DNA of 64,000 bases from Lacimicrobium alkaliphilum (GTDB taxonomy: Bacteria; Pseudomonadota; Gammaproteobacteria; Enterobacterales; Alteromonadaceae): contig NZ_NISX01000002.1 in NCBI RefSeq assembly GCF_002591895.1, positions 248,001 through 312,000 on the forward strand, given 5' to 3'. The notes under the pieces are model-generated. The model was not told the DNA's origin, did not search any database, and saw only the letters and a list, made by a program, of their open reading frames with translations. Of the stretch, positions 34,883 through 43,899 are shown piece after piece. Position 1 is the first letter of the stretch; the number at the start of each line of letters is the position of its first letter. The translations under genes and the position numbers were made by a program.

Positions 34883-35614
34883 TCACAGCCTGGCCTCCAG
34901 CATCAGGCGTTTCATATCCTGCACGGCTTTGGCCAGCCCATCAAAGGCGGCCCGGCCGATAATCGCATGGCCGATGTTCAGTTCGATAATTTCCGCTAAA
35001 GCGGCAATCGGCTTTACGTTGTGATAGTTCAGACCGTGGCCGGCATTCACTTTTAGTCCAAGTTGGTGGGCATAGCTAACACCTTTAGCGATTCGGGCCA
35101 GTTCCTGTTCCCGGACTGCATCCGTTTGAGCATCAGCATAAGCCCCGGTATGAATTTCCACATACGCTGCACCGGTTGCTGCACTGGCTTCAATTTGCCG
35201 GTGTTCTGCATCGATAAACAACGATACTTCAACTCCGGCCGCCATAAGTCTTTCGCAGGCGGGTTTAATTTTGTTGATACCACCAGCCACATCCAAGCCG
35301 CCCTCGGTGGTCAGCTCTTCACGCTTTTCCGGCACCAGACAGCAAAACTGCGGTTTGATGCGCTCAGCTATGGCGAGCATTTCATCGGTTACCGCCATCT
35401 CCAGGTTCATTCTGGTTTGCAGTGTCTGGCTCAACAGTTCCACATCACGGTCTTTAATATGACGGCGATCTTCCCGCAGATGCACCGTGATCCCATCGGC
35501 ACCCGCCCGCTCTGCTATCTCAGCCCCATGCACGGGGTCCGGGTAAGCCGTACCCCTGGCATTACGTAACGTAGCGATATGATCAATATTGACACCTAGC
35601 AAAATATCTTTCAC
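34883..35614 (-). CDS. pdxJ: Pyridoxine 5'-phosphate synthase PdxJ
   Basis: A 243-residue TIM-barrel enzyme that condenses 1-deoxyxylulose 5-phosphate with 3-amino-1-hydroxyacetone phosphate to form pyridoxine phosphate. [17 protein letters not shown] at residues 5-21 includes active-site His and Arg; [29 protein letters not shown] and [11 protein letters not shown] are all present. Its start overlaps the stop of recO (ATGA at 35611-35614). Length is standard. Confidence 0.96.
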   Translation of the reverse strand: MKDILLGVNIDHIATLRNARGTAYPDPVHGAEIAERAGADGITVHLREDRRHIKDRDVELLSQTLQTRMNLEMAVTDEMLAIAERIKPQFCCLVPEKREELTTEGGLDVAGGINKIKPACERLMAAGVEVSLFIDAEHRQIEASAATGAAYVEIHTGAYADAQTDAVREQELARIAKGVSYAHQLGLKVNAGHGLNYHNVKPIAALAEIIELNIGHAIIGRAAFDGLAKAVQDMKRLMLEARL

Positions 35615-36348
35615 CGACTGGACTCCTGAACTGGTTGTAAAAATAATTCCCGACTCTTAAGAGGTTTATTACCCAGCAATGGCCTGAGGGCCTGACGGGT
35701 CAAACGTTTTGCTGCTTTTAAAGACTCGCTGTGCCACTCTGCCCGGGAAATATCCAGCAAAACATTTCCGCTATAGCTTTTTCCAGGCACATAGCTACCA
35801 CGCTGTTCCATCACTCCCTGTTGTGGCGAAAACTGATACAGAGCGTCAGGCTCAACAGGCTCACCATATTCACCGGTATGAGTCAGTTCAACCCCATAAC
35901 CCAACTGCTGCAGTATCAGTAGTTCAAATTCACGCAGTATGGGCTCAATAGCATCCTTTGCCGCAAGCCCCTGCAAACTCATTGCATAGGCCCGGTAGAG
36001 AATATCAGATGGGATATCTGCTGGTAACAGGCGTAACAGCAACTCATTCAGATACATGGCCGAATAAAGATAGTTTGCATCCAGCTTAAAGGACGCCCCC
36101 ATTGCTTCTACGTGGCGTAAATTCTTCAGTTCATGGCGCCCTGTAACGCCTATTTGTAACGGCAGAAAGGGTTGCAAAAGGCTACTTTTAGCCTGCTTAT
36201 TATTCCTCACTCCTTTTGCGACAACCCGCTGCCTGCCATGCTCCTGAGTAAATATATCCACCAGAAAACTGGTTTCCCGGTATGCGCGGCGATGTAATAC
36301 ATATGCAGAGAGAAAATCTGAGTTCAAGGGGTCAGCATCGGCAATCAA
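35611..36348 (-). CDS. recO: DNA repair protein RecO
   Basis: A 245-residue recombination mediator that helps RecR load RecA on SSB-coated gaps. An N-terminal OB fold ([35 protein letters not shown]), then [14 protein letters not shown], and a helical C-terminal part with [32 protein letters not shown] is typical. No zinc-cysteine cluster is present, as in E. coli RecO. Overlaps pdxJ by 4 bp. era and rnc, which precede recO in E. coli, are not here. Confidence 0.93.
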   Translation of the reverse strand: MIADADPLNSDFLSAYVLHRRAYRETSFLVDIFTQEHGRQRVVAKGVRNNKQAKSSLLQPFLPLQIGVTGRHELKNLRHVEAMGASFKLDANYLYSAMYLNELLLRLLPADIPSDILYRAYAMSLQGLAAKDAIEPILREFELLILQQLGYGVELTHTGEYGEPVEPDALYQFSPQQGVMEQRGSYVPGKSYSGNVLLDISRAEWHSESLKAAKRLTRQALRPLLGNKPLKSRELFLQPVQESSR

Positions 36349-36389
36349 TCATATTAATGATCATATCAGTTAATCTGGTACAGAGCCTG

Positions 36390-36671
36390 TCAGGACTGGC
36401 GGATCCTGACGATTTTCATATACTCGAATTCCATGCCTGCTACGATTTCTGTTTCCGGATAATAAGTGATATTCACCTGTGCACCCTGTAAGCTGCGATA
36501 GCGTTTCTTGCGTTTGAATCGAAAAGGCACATCATGGCCTTCCAGCATCAGGGTATTCATCAGCCACTCATCGTCCTCACGCTGAACATGCGACACCACT
36601 TTCATCTGTTCAGAATGTGTGAGGTCCGGATGCTGTTCCAGCAATTGCTTGGTTTTGTCTTTTTTTGCCAT
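36390..36671 (-). CDS. Small conserved-looking hypothetical protein
   Basis: A 93-residue, Lys/Glu-rich soluble protein that I do not recognise. It begins MAKKDKTKQLLEQHPDLTHS and contains a basic stretch FRFKRKKRYRS. No signal peptide, membrane helix or known domain. It lies 41 bp upstream of recO on the same strand and could be its first operon member. The ATG has a plausible ribosome-binding site (AGGGTAAAAGC). Confidence 0.6.
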   Translation of the reverse strand: MAKKDKTKQLLEQHPDLTHSEQMKVVSHVQREDDEWLMNTLMLEGHDVPFRFKRKKRYRSLQGAQVNITYYPETEIVAGMEFEYMKIVRIRQS

Positions 36672-36761
36672 GCTTTTACCCTGAATCTTTTAGTGGCTTG
36701 CTTTTGCCCCCTGCTCTGCTTAGTCTGACAGACCGGATCAAGACAGGGAAGCGGTATCAAC

Positions 36762-37280
36762 GTGCACATTCTACTTATCACTATCATGCTTTGGCTGTTG
36801 AGTGGCTGTACAGAACCCTCTCAGCAATCGGAATCGCAGCGCCGACTAGCCTCGGTGCACCAACAAGCAAAAGAACACCTGATAATGGCTCAGCGTGCCG
36901 TCACCTTCGAAGTGCTCGATACCCCCGGCCAACAACTGCAGAAAATCTTTCAGGCTCATCACCTTTTTATAGAAGCCCGACAAGTATACCGTAAAGCCGA
37001 CGTTTTTGGACTGGCACCTGAGTCCTTTTCTGATTTCGAAGATAAACTGGCTACATTTAACCCGCGACTGGCTGAATATGCACTGGATCTGATGCGGGAA
37101 CTGATGGACCGTACCCTGGTTTTGCGTAAAAAAGTCCAGAAAATTCGTAACGCTGAATCTGGTGTAGGTAACGTGTCGGGAGACGAGTCCATCAGGCGCC
37201 TGTCGAGGCTTTACAACGAAGAGGTCTACAAATGCTGCCTTAAAGACATCTATACAGTAATAGAAATCCTGCATGAATAG
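36762..37280 (+). CDS. Putative outer-membrane or periplasmic lipoprotein
   Basis: A 172-residue protein with a short hydrophobic N-terminus and lipobox LLSGC, so Cys16 should be lipidated; the following Thr-Glu does not give an Asp+2 inner-membrane retention signal. The rest is helical and charged with the pattern of a coiled coil (QRRLASVHQQAKEHLIMAQRAV, then YALDLMRELMDRTLVLRKKV). No family is recognised. It is transcribed alone, divergent from the small gene at 36671, and precedes a repeat-rich intergenic region. Confidence 0.65.
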   Translation: MHILLITIMLWLLSGCTEPSQQSESQRRLASVHQQAKEHLIMAQRAVTFEVLDTPGQQLQKIFQAHHLFIEARQVYRKADVFGLAPESFSDFEDKLATFNPRLAEYALDLMRELMDRTLVLRKKVQKIRNAESGVGNVSGDESIRRLSRLYNEEVYKCCLKDIYTVIEILHE

Positions 37281-37316
37281 CAGCCACAAACCTACTCAGA
37301 TGTCGTTCAGCTTGGC

Positions 37317-37424
37317 ATGCGGGCTACGGATGAAATGGTAAAAATACTACAAGACAGAAACCATGCTGCGATTTTTCAGCAAAAGCTCGATGGATTAAAA
37401 AACACTAAACTCACGGACCTGTAA
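37317..37424 (+). pseudogene. Possible 3' fragment of an unknown gene
   Basis: An open stretch ending at TAA 37422-37424 reads, from an ATG at 37317, MRATDEMVKILQDRNHAAIF and on through a Lys-rich end, 35 residues in all. Its protein-like composition suggests the C-terminus of a lost gene; upstream in frame a TAG occurs within about 16 codons. No clear ribosome-binding site. It may equally be chance. Confidence 0.3.
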
Positions 37425-37425
37425 T

Positions 37426-37792
37426 GACCTCTGGCAGAGGCGCTGAGACGCAGAGGAGTAATTAGTTATAAGTCTGCAGCCATCAGCTTTCAGTCACTAA
37501 AACACAACCCCCAGATTGACGGCAGATTACCGCACTTTTTCTGACAACTGACAGCTGATCACTGAAAACTTGTTAGTTAGTCCAATAAATTGGACCCTAC
37601 AGTTACCGTCTTCGAGTCCTTCGTGGCTGAAGCCCTTTGGACCACGAAGCGCACGAAGAGCACGAAGAAAGCTGCTGTTAGCCGGATGCATAGGTGCAGA
37701 GAGGTATTAACGGTTTAGTCCTTTTTACCTCTCTGTGTCCTCTGTGTCTCTGTGGTGAAGTTTCTTTTTCGTGCCTTTCGTGTGGTTCGTGA
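37426..37792. repeat. Nested CACAGAG and CACGAAG repeats before recJ
   Basis: A CACGAAG-type pair: left 37641-37670 (ACCACGAAGCGCACGAAGAG...) and right 37761-37792, inverted. Inside it lies a CACAGAG-type right arm (37731-37759, ending CTCTGTGGTGAA) with a 10-bp hairpin CAGAGAGGTA/TACCTCTCTG (37697-37735). A GCTGAGACGCAGAGG half-arm is at 37439-37454. No gene is seen. The right arm ends 8 bp before the recJ stop. It looks like one repeat inserted in another. Confidence 0.65.
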
Positions 37793-37800
37793 TAAAGACA

Positions 37801-39528
37801 TCAGCCGATGGCGGCCAGTGCTTCTACCATCAGTTGCAGCGATACTTTGCCGCGGAAATAATTAATATCCAGCCGGTAAGCCAGTTGTACGGTTTTGGAT
37901 TGCGGGTTTGGCCATCGCTTCAGATCCACGTTAAAAGCGATCGCATCAATCAGCTTGCCACCAGGCTCACGCACCATCATCTTAAGATGCTTGCTGCCCA
38001 CCAGGCGCTGATCAACAAGTTCAAACTCACCATCAAACAACGGCTCTTCAAAGCCCTGGCCCCAGGGGCCACCGTCTTTGAGTTGTTGCGCGAAATCCAG
38101 ATTCAGTTCTGTACTGCCCAATCGCCCGTCGCTGATGATTTGGCCTTCCAGCGGATGGCCCTGCAACCACTCTTCGGCAGTCTGACTGAATACGGCTTCA
38201 AAGGCCTTGAGATTTTCCACTTTCAGAGAGAGCCCGGCGGCCATGGCATGGCCACCAAACTTGTCGATAATCCCCGGATAGCGACTGTTGATTTCCTCCA
38301 GCAGATCCCGAATATGCAATCCGGGAATCGAGCGGGCAGATCCTTTGACAATCTCATCATCCTGATGCGCAAAAGCAATCGTCGGCCGGAAATATTGTTC
38401 CTTGATACGACCTGCCAGAATGCCAATTACACCCTGATGCCAGTCACTCTGGTACAAAACCAGGCCAAAGGGCAATTGCTGCTGATTAAAACTCAGCTGC
38501 TCAAGGGCTTTGAGAGCCTCACTCTGCATACTGGCTTCAATTTCACGCCGCTCCCGATTCAGGCTATCCAGTTGCACTGCCATCTGCCTCGCGATACCTT
38601 GTTCCTCTGTCAGCAGACATTCAATGCCCGTGGCCATATCGTCCAGTCTGCCGGCGGCGTTTAATCGGGGCCCAACAACAAAACCGAGATCGCTGGCCTG
38701 GATCCGGGCCGGTTCTCGCCCTGCCACTTCGAGCATCGCAGAAATTCCCGGCCGACAGCGACCACTGCGAATCCGCTGCAATCCCTGATACACCAGAATT
38801 CGGTTGTTGGCATCCAGTTTGACCACATCGGCTACCGTTCCCAGTGCCACCAGATCGAGAAAATCGGCGGGATTGGGGGCTTTTTCCCCTCTTTTTTCAA
38901 ACCAGCCCTGTTGTTGTAACTCCCGGCACAGCGCCAGCATCAGATAGAAAGCCACCCCCACGCCCGCCAGGTTCTTGGAAGGAAAGCCACAGTCTGAAAG
39001 ATTGGGATTAACGATCGCATCGGCTTCAGGCAATTGCTCCGCTGGCAGGTGGTGATCGGTAATCACCAGTTGCATGCCCAGCTCACGCGCGCGTTTTGCG
39101 CCGTTTAAACAGGCGATACCATTATCTACAGTCAGCAACAGTTGCGCCCCTTGCTGATGAGCGACCTCGACAATTTCGGGGCTCAGCCCATAACCAAAAT
39201 CGAAGCGATTAGGCACCAGATAATCCACCTGACTGAATCCCATCGCTTTTAATGCCAGCACACAGAGCGCCGTACTGGTAGCCCCATCGGCATCAAAATC
39301 TCCGATAATCATTACCCGGGTCTGGTTTTCTAAAGCCCGCGTCAGAGAGGAAACGGCAGTATCAATGCCTTTGAGTTGCCGGTAATGGGCAAGATTGGCG
39401 GTCTGGCGCTGCAACTCAGATTCACTGACGATGCCGCGGCTGGCATAGATATGCTGAAGCCTGGGATGCAATGTACTGTGTTTATCTCGCCACTGACCAG
39501 CAGGCCGTTGAGTAAGCTTAATTGTCAT
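37801..39528 (-). CDS. recJ: Single-strand DNA exonuclease RecJ
   Basis: A 575-residue 5'-3' ssDNA exonuclease of the DHH family used in recombination and mismatch repair. Motifs in order: VMIIGDFDADGATSTAL, LLTVDNGIA, LVITDHHLP, FLDLVALGTVADV, GPRLNAAGRLDDM and KFGGHAMAAG, with an OB-fold C-terminus. I take the ATG at 39528 (MTIKLTQRP); a start at 39594 would overlap dsbC. It follows dsbC by 46 bp, and the order xerD-dsbC-recJ is that of E. coli. Confidence 0.96.
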   Translation of the reverse strand: MTIKLTQRPAGQWRDKHSTLHPRLQHIYASRGIVSESELQRQTANLAHYRQLKGIDTAVSSLTRALENQTRVMIIGDFDADGATSTALCVLALKAMGFSQVDYLVPNRFDFGYGLSPEIVEVAHQQGAQLLLTVDNGIACLNGAKRARELGMQLVITDHHLPAEQLPEADAIVNPNLSDCGFPSKNLAGVGVAFYLMLALCRELQQQGWFEKRGEKAPNPADFLDLVALGTVADVVKLDANNRILVYQGLQRIRSGRCRPGISAMLEVAGREPARIQASDLGFVVGPRLNAAGRLDDMATGIECLLTEEQGIARQMAVQLDSLNRERREIEASMQSEALKALEQLSFNQQQLPFGLVLYQSDWHQGVIGILAGRIKEQYFRPTIAFAHQDDEIVKGSARSIPGLHIRDLLEEINSRYPGIIDKFGGHAMAAGLSLKVENLKAFEAVFSQTAEEWLQGHPLEGQIISDGRLGSTELNLDFAQQLKDGGPWGQGFEEPLFDGEFELVDQRLVGSKHLKMMVREPGGKLIDAIAFNVDLKRWPNPQSKTVQLAYRLDINYFRGKVSLQLMVEALAAIG

Positions 39529-39574
39529 AGAAGAATCATTGATATGCCCTCCCAAACAGGGAGGGAAGACTGGC

Positions 39575-40297
39575 TCAGGAATTAATATCGTCAAGAATCT
39601 TAATCAGTTCAGCAGGCGGCTGATAGCCCGGGATCATATTACCATTACCCAGAATAATGGCGGGTGTACCCTGCACCCCAACCTGCTGGCCAAAGTTATA
39701 ATGGGCACTCACCTGATTTTTACAGCTCTTATTGCTGATATCCTGACCGGCTTTGGCATCAGTCATCGCTTGCTGAGGATTCTCAGCACACCAGACTGAA
39801 ACCAGGGATTTAAAGCCATCGCTGCTCACGCCGCCGCGGGGAAATGCCAGATAGCGCACAGTAATCCCCTTCGCGTTGTAGCTATCAATTTGCGAATGCA
39901 GCTTACGACAATAGCCACAGGTGGTATCGGTAAAAACGGTGACTTCATATTTCTCATTCTGGGCCTTAAATTCAATCACCGAATCTGAAAACCGCTCTAA
40001 ACCCTGCAAGCGCACCACAGACAAGGCTTCTTCTGTTTCATTCTGCAGGCCTTTATCCAGATTAAAGACTTTGCCATGTAACAGATAGGTACCGTCTTCA
40101 CTGATGTAAAACAGCCCTCTGTTGGTCATAGCCTGGAGTAAGCCGGGCACCGGTGACGGTTTTATACTGTCAACAGACAGCCCGATACTGTCGGTGATCT
40201 TAGCTCGCAGATCTGCATACTCCTGTTGCGCCTGAGCAGTGAAAGACAAGACTGCAAGCAGACCGGAAATGGCAATAAAAGAGAAGGTTCTAATCAT
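39575..40297 (-). CDS. dsbC: Thiol:disulfide isomerase DsbC
   Basis: A 240-residue periplasmic disulfide isomerase. Signal peptide MIRTFSFIAISGLLAVLSFT ending AQA. An N-terminal dimerisation domain (about 25-85) is followed by the thioredoxin fold with the active site DTTCGYCRKLH (Cys-Gly-Tyr-Cys) and cis-Pro in VQGTPAIIL. A second Cys pair (VWCAENP and SNKSCKNQ) is the structural disulfide. Length and order next to recJ match E. coli. Confidence 0.95.
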   Translation of the reverse strand: MIRTFSFIAISGLLAVLSFTAQAQQEYADLRAKITDSIGLSVDSIKPSPVPGLLQAMTNRGLFYISEDGTYLLHGKVFNLDKGLQNETEEALSVVRLQGLERFSDSVIEFKAQNEKYEVTVFTDTTCGYCRKLHSQIDSYNAKGITVRYLAFPRGGVSSDGFKSLVSVWCAENPQQAMTDAKAGQDISNKSCKNQVSAHYNFGQQVGVQGTPAIILGNGNMIPGYQPPAELIKILDDINS

Positions 40298-40483
40298 AAA
40301 ATATCCGAAACAGCGGTGGATTAATTATCAGACCTGACAAAGCAGGAGATTCTTTCAGTCGCCCATTGTAAACGCTGACCGTTCAGGATACCAATCTGAA
40401 CAGGATAAACCGCTGTTATTCAGCGCTCACTGCTGCTCCGTTGTCTCTCAGCGTCACTATGGCGCAGTTATTCTGCCCACGCC

Positions 40484-41413
40484 TTATCCTCTGGGATGAT
40501 GTTCATTTATCAGGTTTTGCAGCCTCTGTGTGGCCACGTGAGTGTAAATCTGGGTAGTGGAGAGATCAGAATGCCCCAGCAGCATCTGTACCACCCGCAA
40601 GTCTGCACCATGGTTGAGTAAATGCGTGGCAAACGCATGCCGCATGGTATGAGGTGACAGACTCTGATCGATTCCTGCGCGCTCGGCATAGTATCGTATC
40701 CGATGCCAGAAAGTCTGGCGGGTCATCTGCCGGCCACGACTGGAAGGAAACAACACATCGCTTTGCTGCTTTAACAACATTGCTCTGCCGGCGCGCAAAT
40801 ACTCCTGAATCCAGCTTAAGGCCTCTTCCCCCAAAGGTACCAGGCGTTCCTTATTTCCTTTACCGGTAATACGTACCACCCCTTGTACCGTGCTGAGCTG
40901 GCCTAATCTCAGGCCCACCAGCTCTGACACGCGTAACCCGGTCGCGTAGAGGACTTCGAGCATAGCCTTGTCACGTAGTTGGATGGGTTCATTCGTATCA
41001 GGTGCTTCGAGTAAGGCTTCAACCTGGTGCTCACTTAAGGTTTTTGGCAGAAACTTACCCAGCCTGGGATTTTGTAGCAGCGCCAGTGGATCATCTTCAC
41101 GGAGGCCCTGTGTGATCTGGAATTTTATCAGGGCACGTAAGCTGGACAGAAACCGCGCCGTACTGCGCTCTGACAATCCCTGATCATAGCGATCGGCAAG
41201 GTAGTGCTGCAATTGTTGCAGGTTAAAAGCATCAATAGTGGTTTCCTGTACACTCAGGCTCTTACAAAACCGCGTTAAATCACTGCGATAAGCCGATAAC
41301 GTATTTTCACTCAGGCCCTTTTCCAGCCACAGCATGTCGATAAAACCGTCTACTAAGGCAACATTCTGGCTCAGGGCTTTGCTGACAGGGGCATTTTCTG
41401 GTGAATTCGTCAC
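40484..41413 (-). CDS. xerD: Tyrosine recombinase XerD
   Basis: A 309-residue site-specific recombinase that resolves chromosome dimers with XerC at dif. The catalytic set is visible: Arg in YATGLRVSELVGLRLG, Lys in ITGKGNKERLVPLG, His and Arg in SPHTMRHAFATHLL, His in LLGHSDLSTTQIYTHV with Tyr as the nucleophile. SAM-like N-terminal domain: LWLEKGLSENTLSAYRSDL. Start is GTG (41413). Neighbours dsbC and fldB are as in E. coli, supporting XerD over XerC. Confidence 0.95.
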   Translation of the reverse strand: MTNSPENAPVSKALSQNVALVDGFIDMLWLEKGLSENTLSAYRSDLTRFCKSLSVQETTIDAFNLQQLQHYLADRYDQGLSERSTARFLSSLRALIKFQITQGLREDDPLALLQNPRLGKFLPKTLSEHQVEALLEAPDTNEPIQLRDKAMLEVLYATGLRVSELVGLRLGQLSTVQGVVRITGKGNKERLVPLGEEALSWIQEYLRAGRAMLLKQQSDVLFPSSRGRQMTRQTFWHRIRYYAERAGIDQSLSPHTMRHAFATHLLNHGADLRVVQMLLGHSDLSTTQIYTHVATQRLQNLINEHHPRG

Positions 41414-41558
41414 AGGGGGTCATCGGTTAAAAAGCAATAACGCCTATGCTAACACCGACAACAAGAGCGGCTGAAGATAAAAAGCCGCTGCCCCAAACTG
41501 GATCTCATGGAATTAACCAAGCACAATATGCGCAAATCTCAGCAAGTGATCCCATTTA

Positions 41559-42089
41559 ATGACTGACACCAGTGCCCAAATTGGTCTTTTCTACGGTTCC
41601 AGTACCTGTTACACAGAAATGGCCGGTGAAAAAATTCGAGATGCATTAGGCGAAGATCTGGTGGAGCTTCACAACATTAAAGAGGTCTCACTCGAAGACG
41701 CGCAGCAATATGACATACTGATTTTCGGTATCTCTACCTGGGACTTCGGCGAATTGCAGGAGGACTGGGAATCATGCTGGGATGATATCCGCAACCTGGA
41801 TCTCAAAGGCAAGGTTGTCGCTCTCTATGGCCTTGGCGATCAAATTGGTTATACCGACTGGTTTCAGGATGCGCTGGGGATGCTGCATGACGAACTGGTG
41901 TTACTGGGTTGTCAAATCATCGGTTACTGGCCTAATCAGGGCTACGAGTTTGCCGCCTCAAAGGCCCTGACCGAAGATGGCAGCCATTTTGTCGGACTGT
42001 CACTGGATGATGAAAATCAATACGATCTGAGCGAAGCGCGTATCGACAAATGGGTGGATCAGCTACTCGAAGAAATGCAGCAATTATGA
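41559..42089 (+). CDS. fldB: Flavodoxin FldB
   Basis: A 176-residue FMN electron carrier. The phosphate-binding loop is [13 protein letters not shown] (residues about 9-21); the flavin-stacking loops are [12 protein letters not shown] and [13 protein letters not shown]. Long-chain flavodoxin size. The Thr-Cys-Tyr loop and its place divergent to xerD identify FldB rather than FldA. Whether it supplies electrons to a specific enzyme is not told by the context. folM follows after 46 bp. Confidence 0.92.
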   Translation: MTDTSAQIGLFYGSSTCYTEMAGEKIRDALGEDLVELHNIKEVSLEDAQQYDILIFGISTWDFGELQEDWESCWDDIRNLDLKGKVVALYGLGDQIGYTDWFQDALGMLHDELVLLGCQIIGYWPNQGYEFAASKALTEDGSHFVGLSLDDENQYDLSEARIDKWVDQLLEEMQQL

Positions 42090-42135
42090 ACCGAAATGCC
42101 CGCCCTCTCGTAAACGGTATTATTTGGATCAGATA

Positions 42136-42846
42136 ATGCCGGAATCCAAACCCGTAATATTAATCACCGGTGCCGCCCAGCGTATTGGTCTGTATTGTGC
42201 AAAAGCCCTGAATCGACAGGACCATAAAGTCGTCATCAGTTATCGTCGTCAGCGACCTGTTCTGGACACCCTGACAGAAAAAGGCATTGACTGTATTCAG
42301 GCAGATTTTTCCACTGCTGCCGGGGTTGAGGCCTTTATCGACGTCATCCGTCAACGTTACCCCCGCCTGCGCGCCATTATTCATAATGCCTCTGACTGGA
42401 AAACGGACAGTGATCAATGCCAGGCAGAGATTTTTGCACAAATGATGGCCGTTCACGCCCAGGCCCCTATGCTGATTAACCGACAACTTGCATCTCTGCT
42501 TTGCACCGATAAAAGCGATATTATTCATCTAACAGATTATGTCGCCAGTACCGGTAGCAGCAAGCATATGGCTTATGCCGCTTCCAAGGCGGCGCTGGAA
42601 AACCTGACGCTGTCTTTTGCCCGATTACTGGCGCCAAAGATAAAGGTTAATGCCATTGCCCCGGCACTGATCTGTTTCAACGAAGGCGATGATGAGGCCT
42701 ATCGCCAGAAGGCTCTGCAAAAATCACTGTTGCGCATTGAGCCCGGCGAACAGGAAGTGATGAGAACCATCACATGGCTACTAGAGTCTGACTATGTCAC
42801 CGGCCGCATTATAGCGCTCGATGGTGGTCGCCACCTTAAATTCTGA
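42136..42846 (+). CDS. folM: Dihydromonapterin/dihydrofolate reductase FolM
   Basis: A 236-residue short-chain dehydrogenase that reduces dihydromonapterin (tetrahydromonapterin formation) and, weakly, dihydrofolate. VILITGAAQRIG is the cofactor loop and YRRQRP gives the NADPH-type basic residues; the catalytic Tyr-Lys is in AYAASKAALENLT. DFSTAAGVEAFIDV, DIIHLTDYV and the ending DGGRHLKF match E. coli FolM. I take the ATG at 42136; a TTG at 42124 is an alternative. It overlaps the next gene by one base (TGATG), so they are coupled. Confidence 0.9.
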   Translation: MPESKPVILITGAAQRIGLYCAKALNRQDHKVVISYRRQRPVLDTLTEKGIDCIQADFSTAAGVEAFIDVIRQRYPRLRAIIHNASDWKTDSDQCQAEIFAQMMAVHAQAPMLINRQLASLLCTDKSDIIHLTDYVASTGSSKHMAYAASKAALENLTLSFARLLAPKIKVNAIAPALICFNEGDDEAYRQKALQKSLLRIEPGEQEVMRTITWLLESDYVTGRIIALDGGRHLKF

Positions 42847-43631
42847 TGCCACTGCCCAGGCTGCACCGCCCCTATTATCGCAATGGCCCGGATCACCGGG
42901 AAGGTCAGGATGTCAGCTTTGCCGATATCAACCGTATCTTCGGTTTTCGGACTGTCATTGTTGGCAAGTGGGTCAGTAAAGAAGAACAACAGCTGGCGGC
43001 CAACCTGTTTTTTGATGCCTTTTGTGATCTGATGCTGATCCTGTCGGTACCTGAGCAGGTGATCTCCCTCAACGGCCAGCTTTCACTCACCTTTGGCAGT
43101 GGTGGCAGTAAATATGCCAGTGCCCATTATGAGGCCCACACGCGAACCCTTGCGCTGGCCAAAAACGCCGGTGGAGGCGCCCTGGCCCATGAATGGTTTC
43201 ACGCTTTTGATCATTACATTTGTCCGCGCGTTTTTCTTCAGGTGAGTCGGACAGATTTTGCCTCAGCCTGCTGGCTGGAAAAAACACCATTGCTCGATCA
43301 TCCACTCAATCAACGACTGGCAAATTGGTTTAAGGTTCTTTTTCTCACTGACGACGGACAAGGTGGCAGCGCCTACCTTCAACAAGCAGTAAAAATCGAT
43401 AAATCATTGAAAAGCTTTTACTTTGCACAACCTCAGGAACTGGCCGCCCGGGCATTTGAAGCGATAGTGCAAAATCAGCAGCTTAAAAATGCCTTTCTGG
43501 TTCAAGGTACCAAACAAAGTCAGGAAGCGCAGATGGGCCTGTACCCACAAGCGACCCAGCTGCAAACATTACAAGCCGTTCTTTTTGAGTACTTTTACCT
43601 GTTGGGACGGGCGCTGGACGGGCGAGCCTGA
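42846..43631 (+). CDS. CLCA_X family putative zinc metalloprotease
   Basis: A 261-residue protein with the CLCA_X-type N-terminus (DVSFADINRIFGFRTVIVGKWV) and a zinc-protease-like HEWFHAFDHY near residue 116. The HExxH-like motif (His-Glu-Trp-Phe-His, followed by Ala-x-Asp-His) suggests a metallopeptidase of the polyvalent-protein-associated type, but no activity is known. There is no signal peptide, so it is cytosolic. It overlaps folM by 1 bp. Partner or substrate is unknown. Confidence 0.75.
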   Translation: MPLPRLHRPYYRNGPDHREGQDVSFADINRIFGFRTVIVGKWVSKEEQQLAANLFFDAFCDLMLILSVPEQVISLNGQLSLTFGSGGSKYASAHYEAHTRTLALAKNAGGGALAHEWFHAFDHYICPRVFLQVSRTDFASACWLEKTPLLDHPLNQRLANWFKVLFLTDDGQGGSAYLQQAVKIDKSLKSFYFAQPQELAARAFEAIVQNQQLKNAFLVQGTKQSQEAQMGLYPQATQLQTLQAVLFEYFYLLGRALDGRA

Positions 43632-43838
43632 GTCACCGGGGTATTGTTTCTTAACCTGTATAAAGAATAGAAGTTACTCAGCTGCAGTGGCGTAATATCA
43701 ACAGCGAGCACCCTGTCTCAATCCATAGCTAGCCGTTACGCCAGCACACCTTGTGAACATCAGACATGTGAGCTCCCGACTGATTGAACGGGAGATGGTT
43801 GAAACGGCTTCCGATTACCATAACTCGCACGAAAATCC

Positions 43839-43866
43839 TTGCATTGGATCAAATAATATTTATAAT
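43839..43866 (+). promoter_or_regulatory. Promoter of the regulator-cydAB operon
   Basis: TTGCAT (43839-43844), 16-bp spacer, perfect TATAAT (43861-43866). It places the start near 43873, which rules out the upstream ATG at 43753 for the regulator. Confidence 0.65.
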
Positions 43867-43884
43867 TTTCAGAAATTACTGAAA
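43867..43884. promoter_or_regulatory. Inverted repeat at the transcription start (candidate operator)
   Basis: TTTCAG-N6-CTGAAA directly after the -10, overlapping the predicted start and 15 bp before the regulator ATG. It is a natural place for autorepression by the encoded MarR-type dimer. Confidence 0.45.
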
Positions 43885-43899
43885 CTTGTGAAAATAAAT

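Noticed and set aside
34659-34886. 75-codon ORF on the minus strand over the acpS-pdxJ gap
   Set aside because: It is the translation of the two repeat arms (PQRAQRAQR and FFNLCVLRASVVN patterns arise from CACAGAG repeats); no ribosome-binding site or family.
43753-43899. Longer N-terminus of the GbsR-type regulator
   Set aside because: The only good promoter lies at 43839-43866, downstream of that ATG, and the extra residues have no domain.
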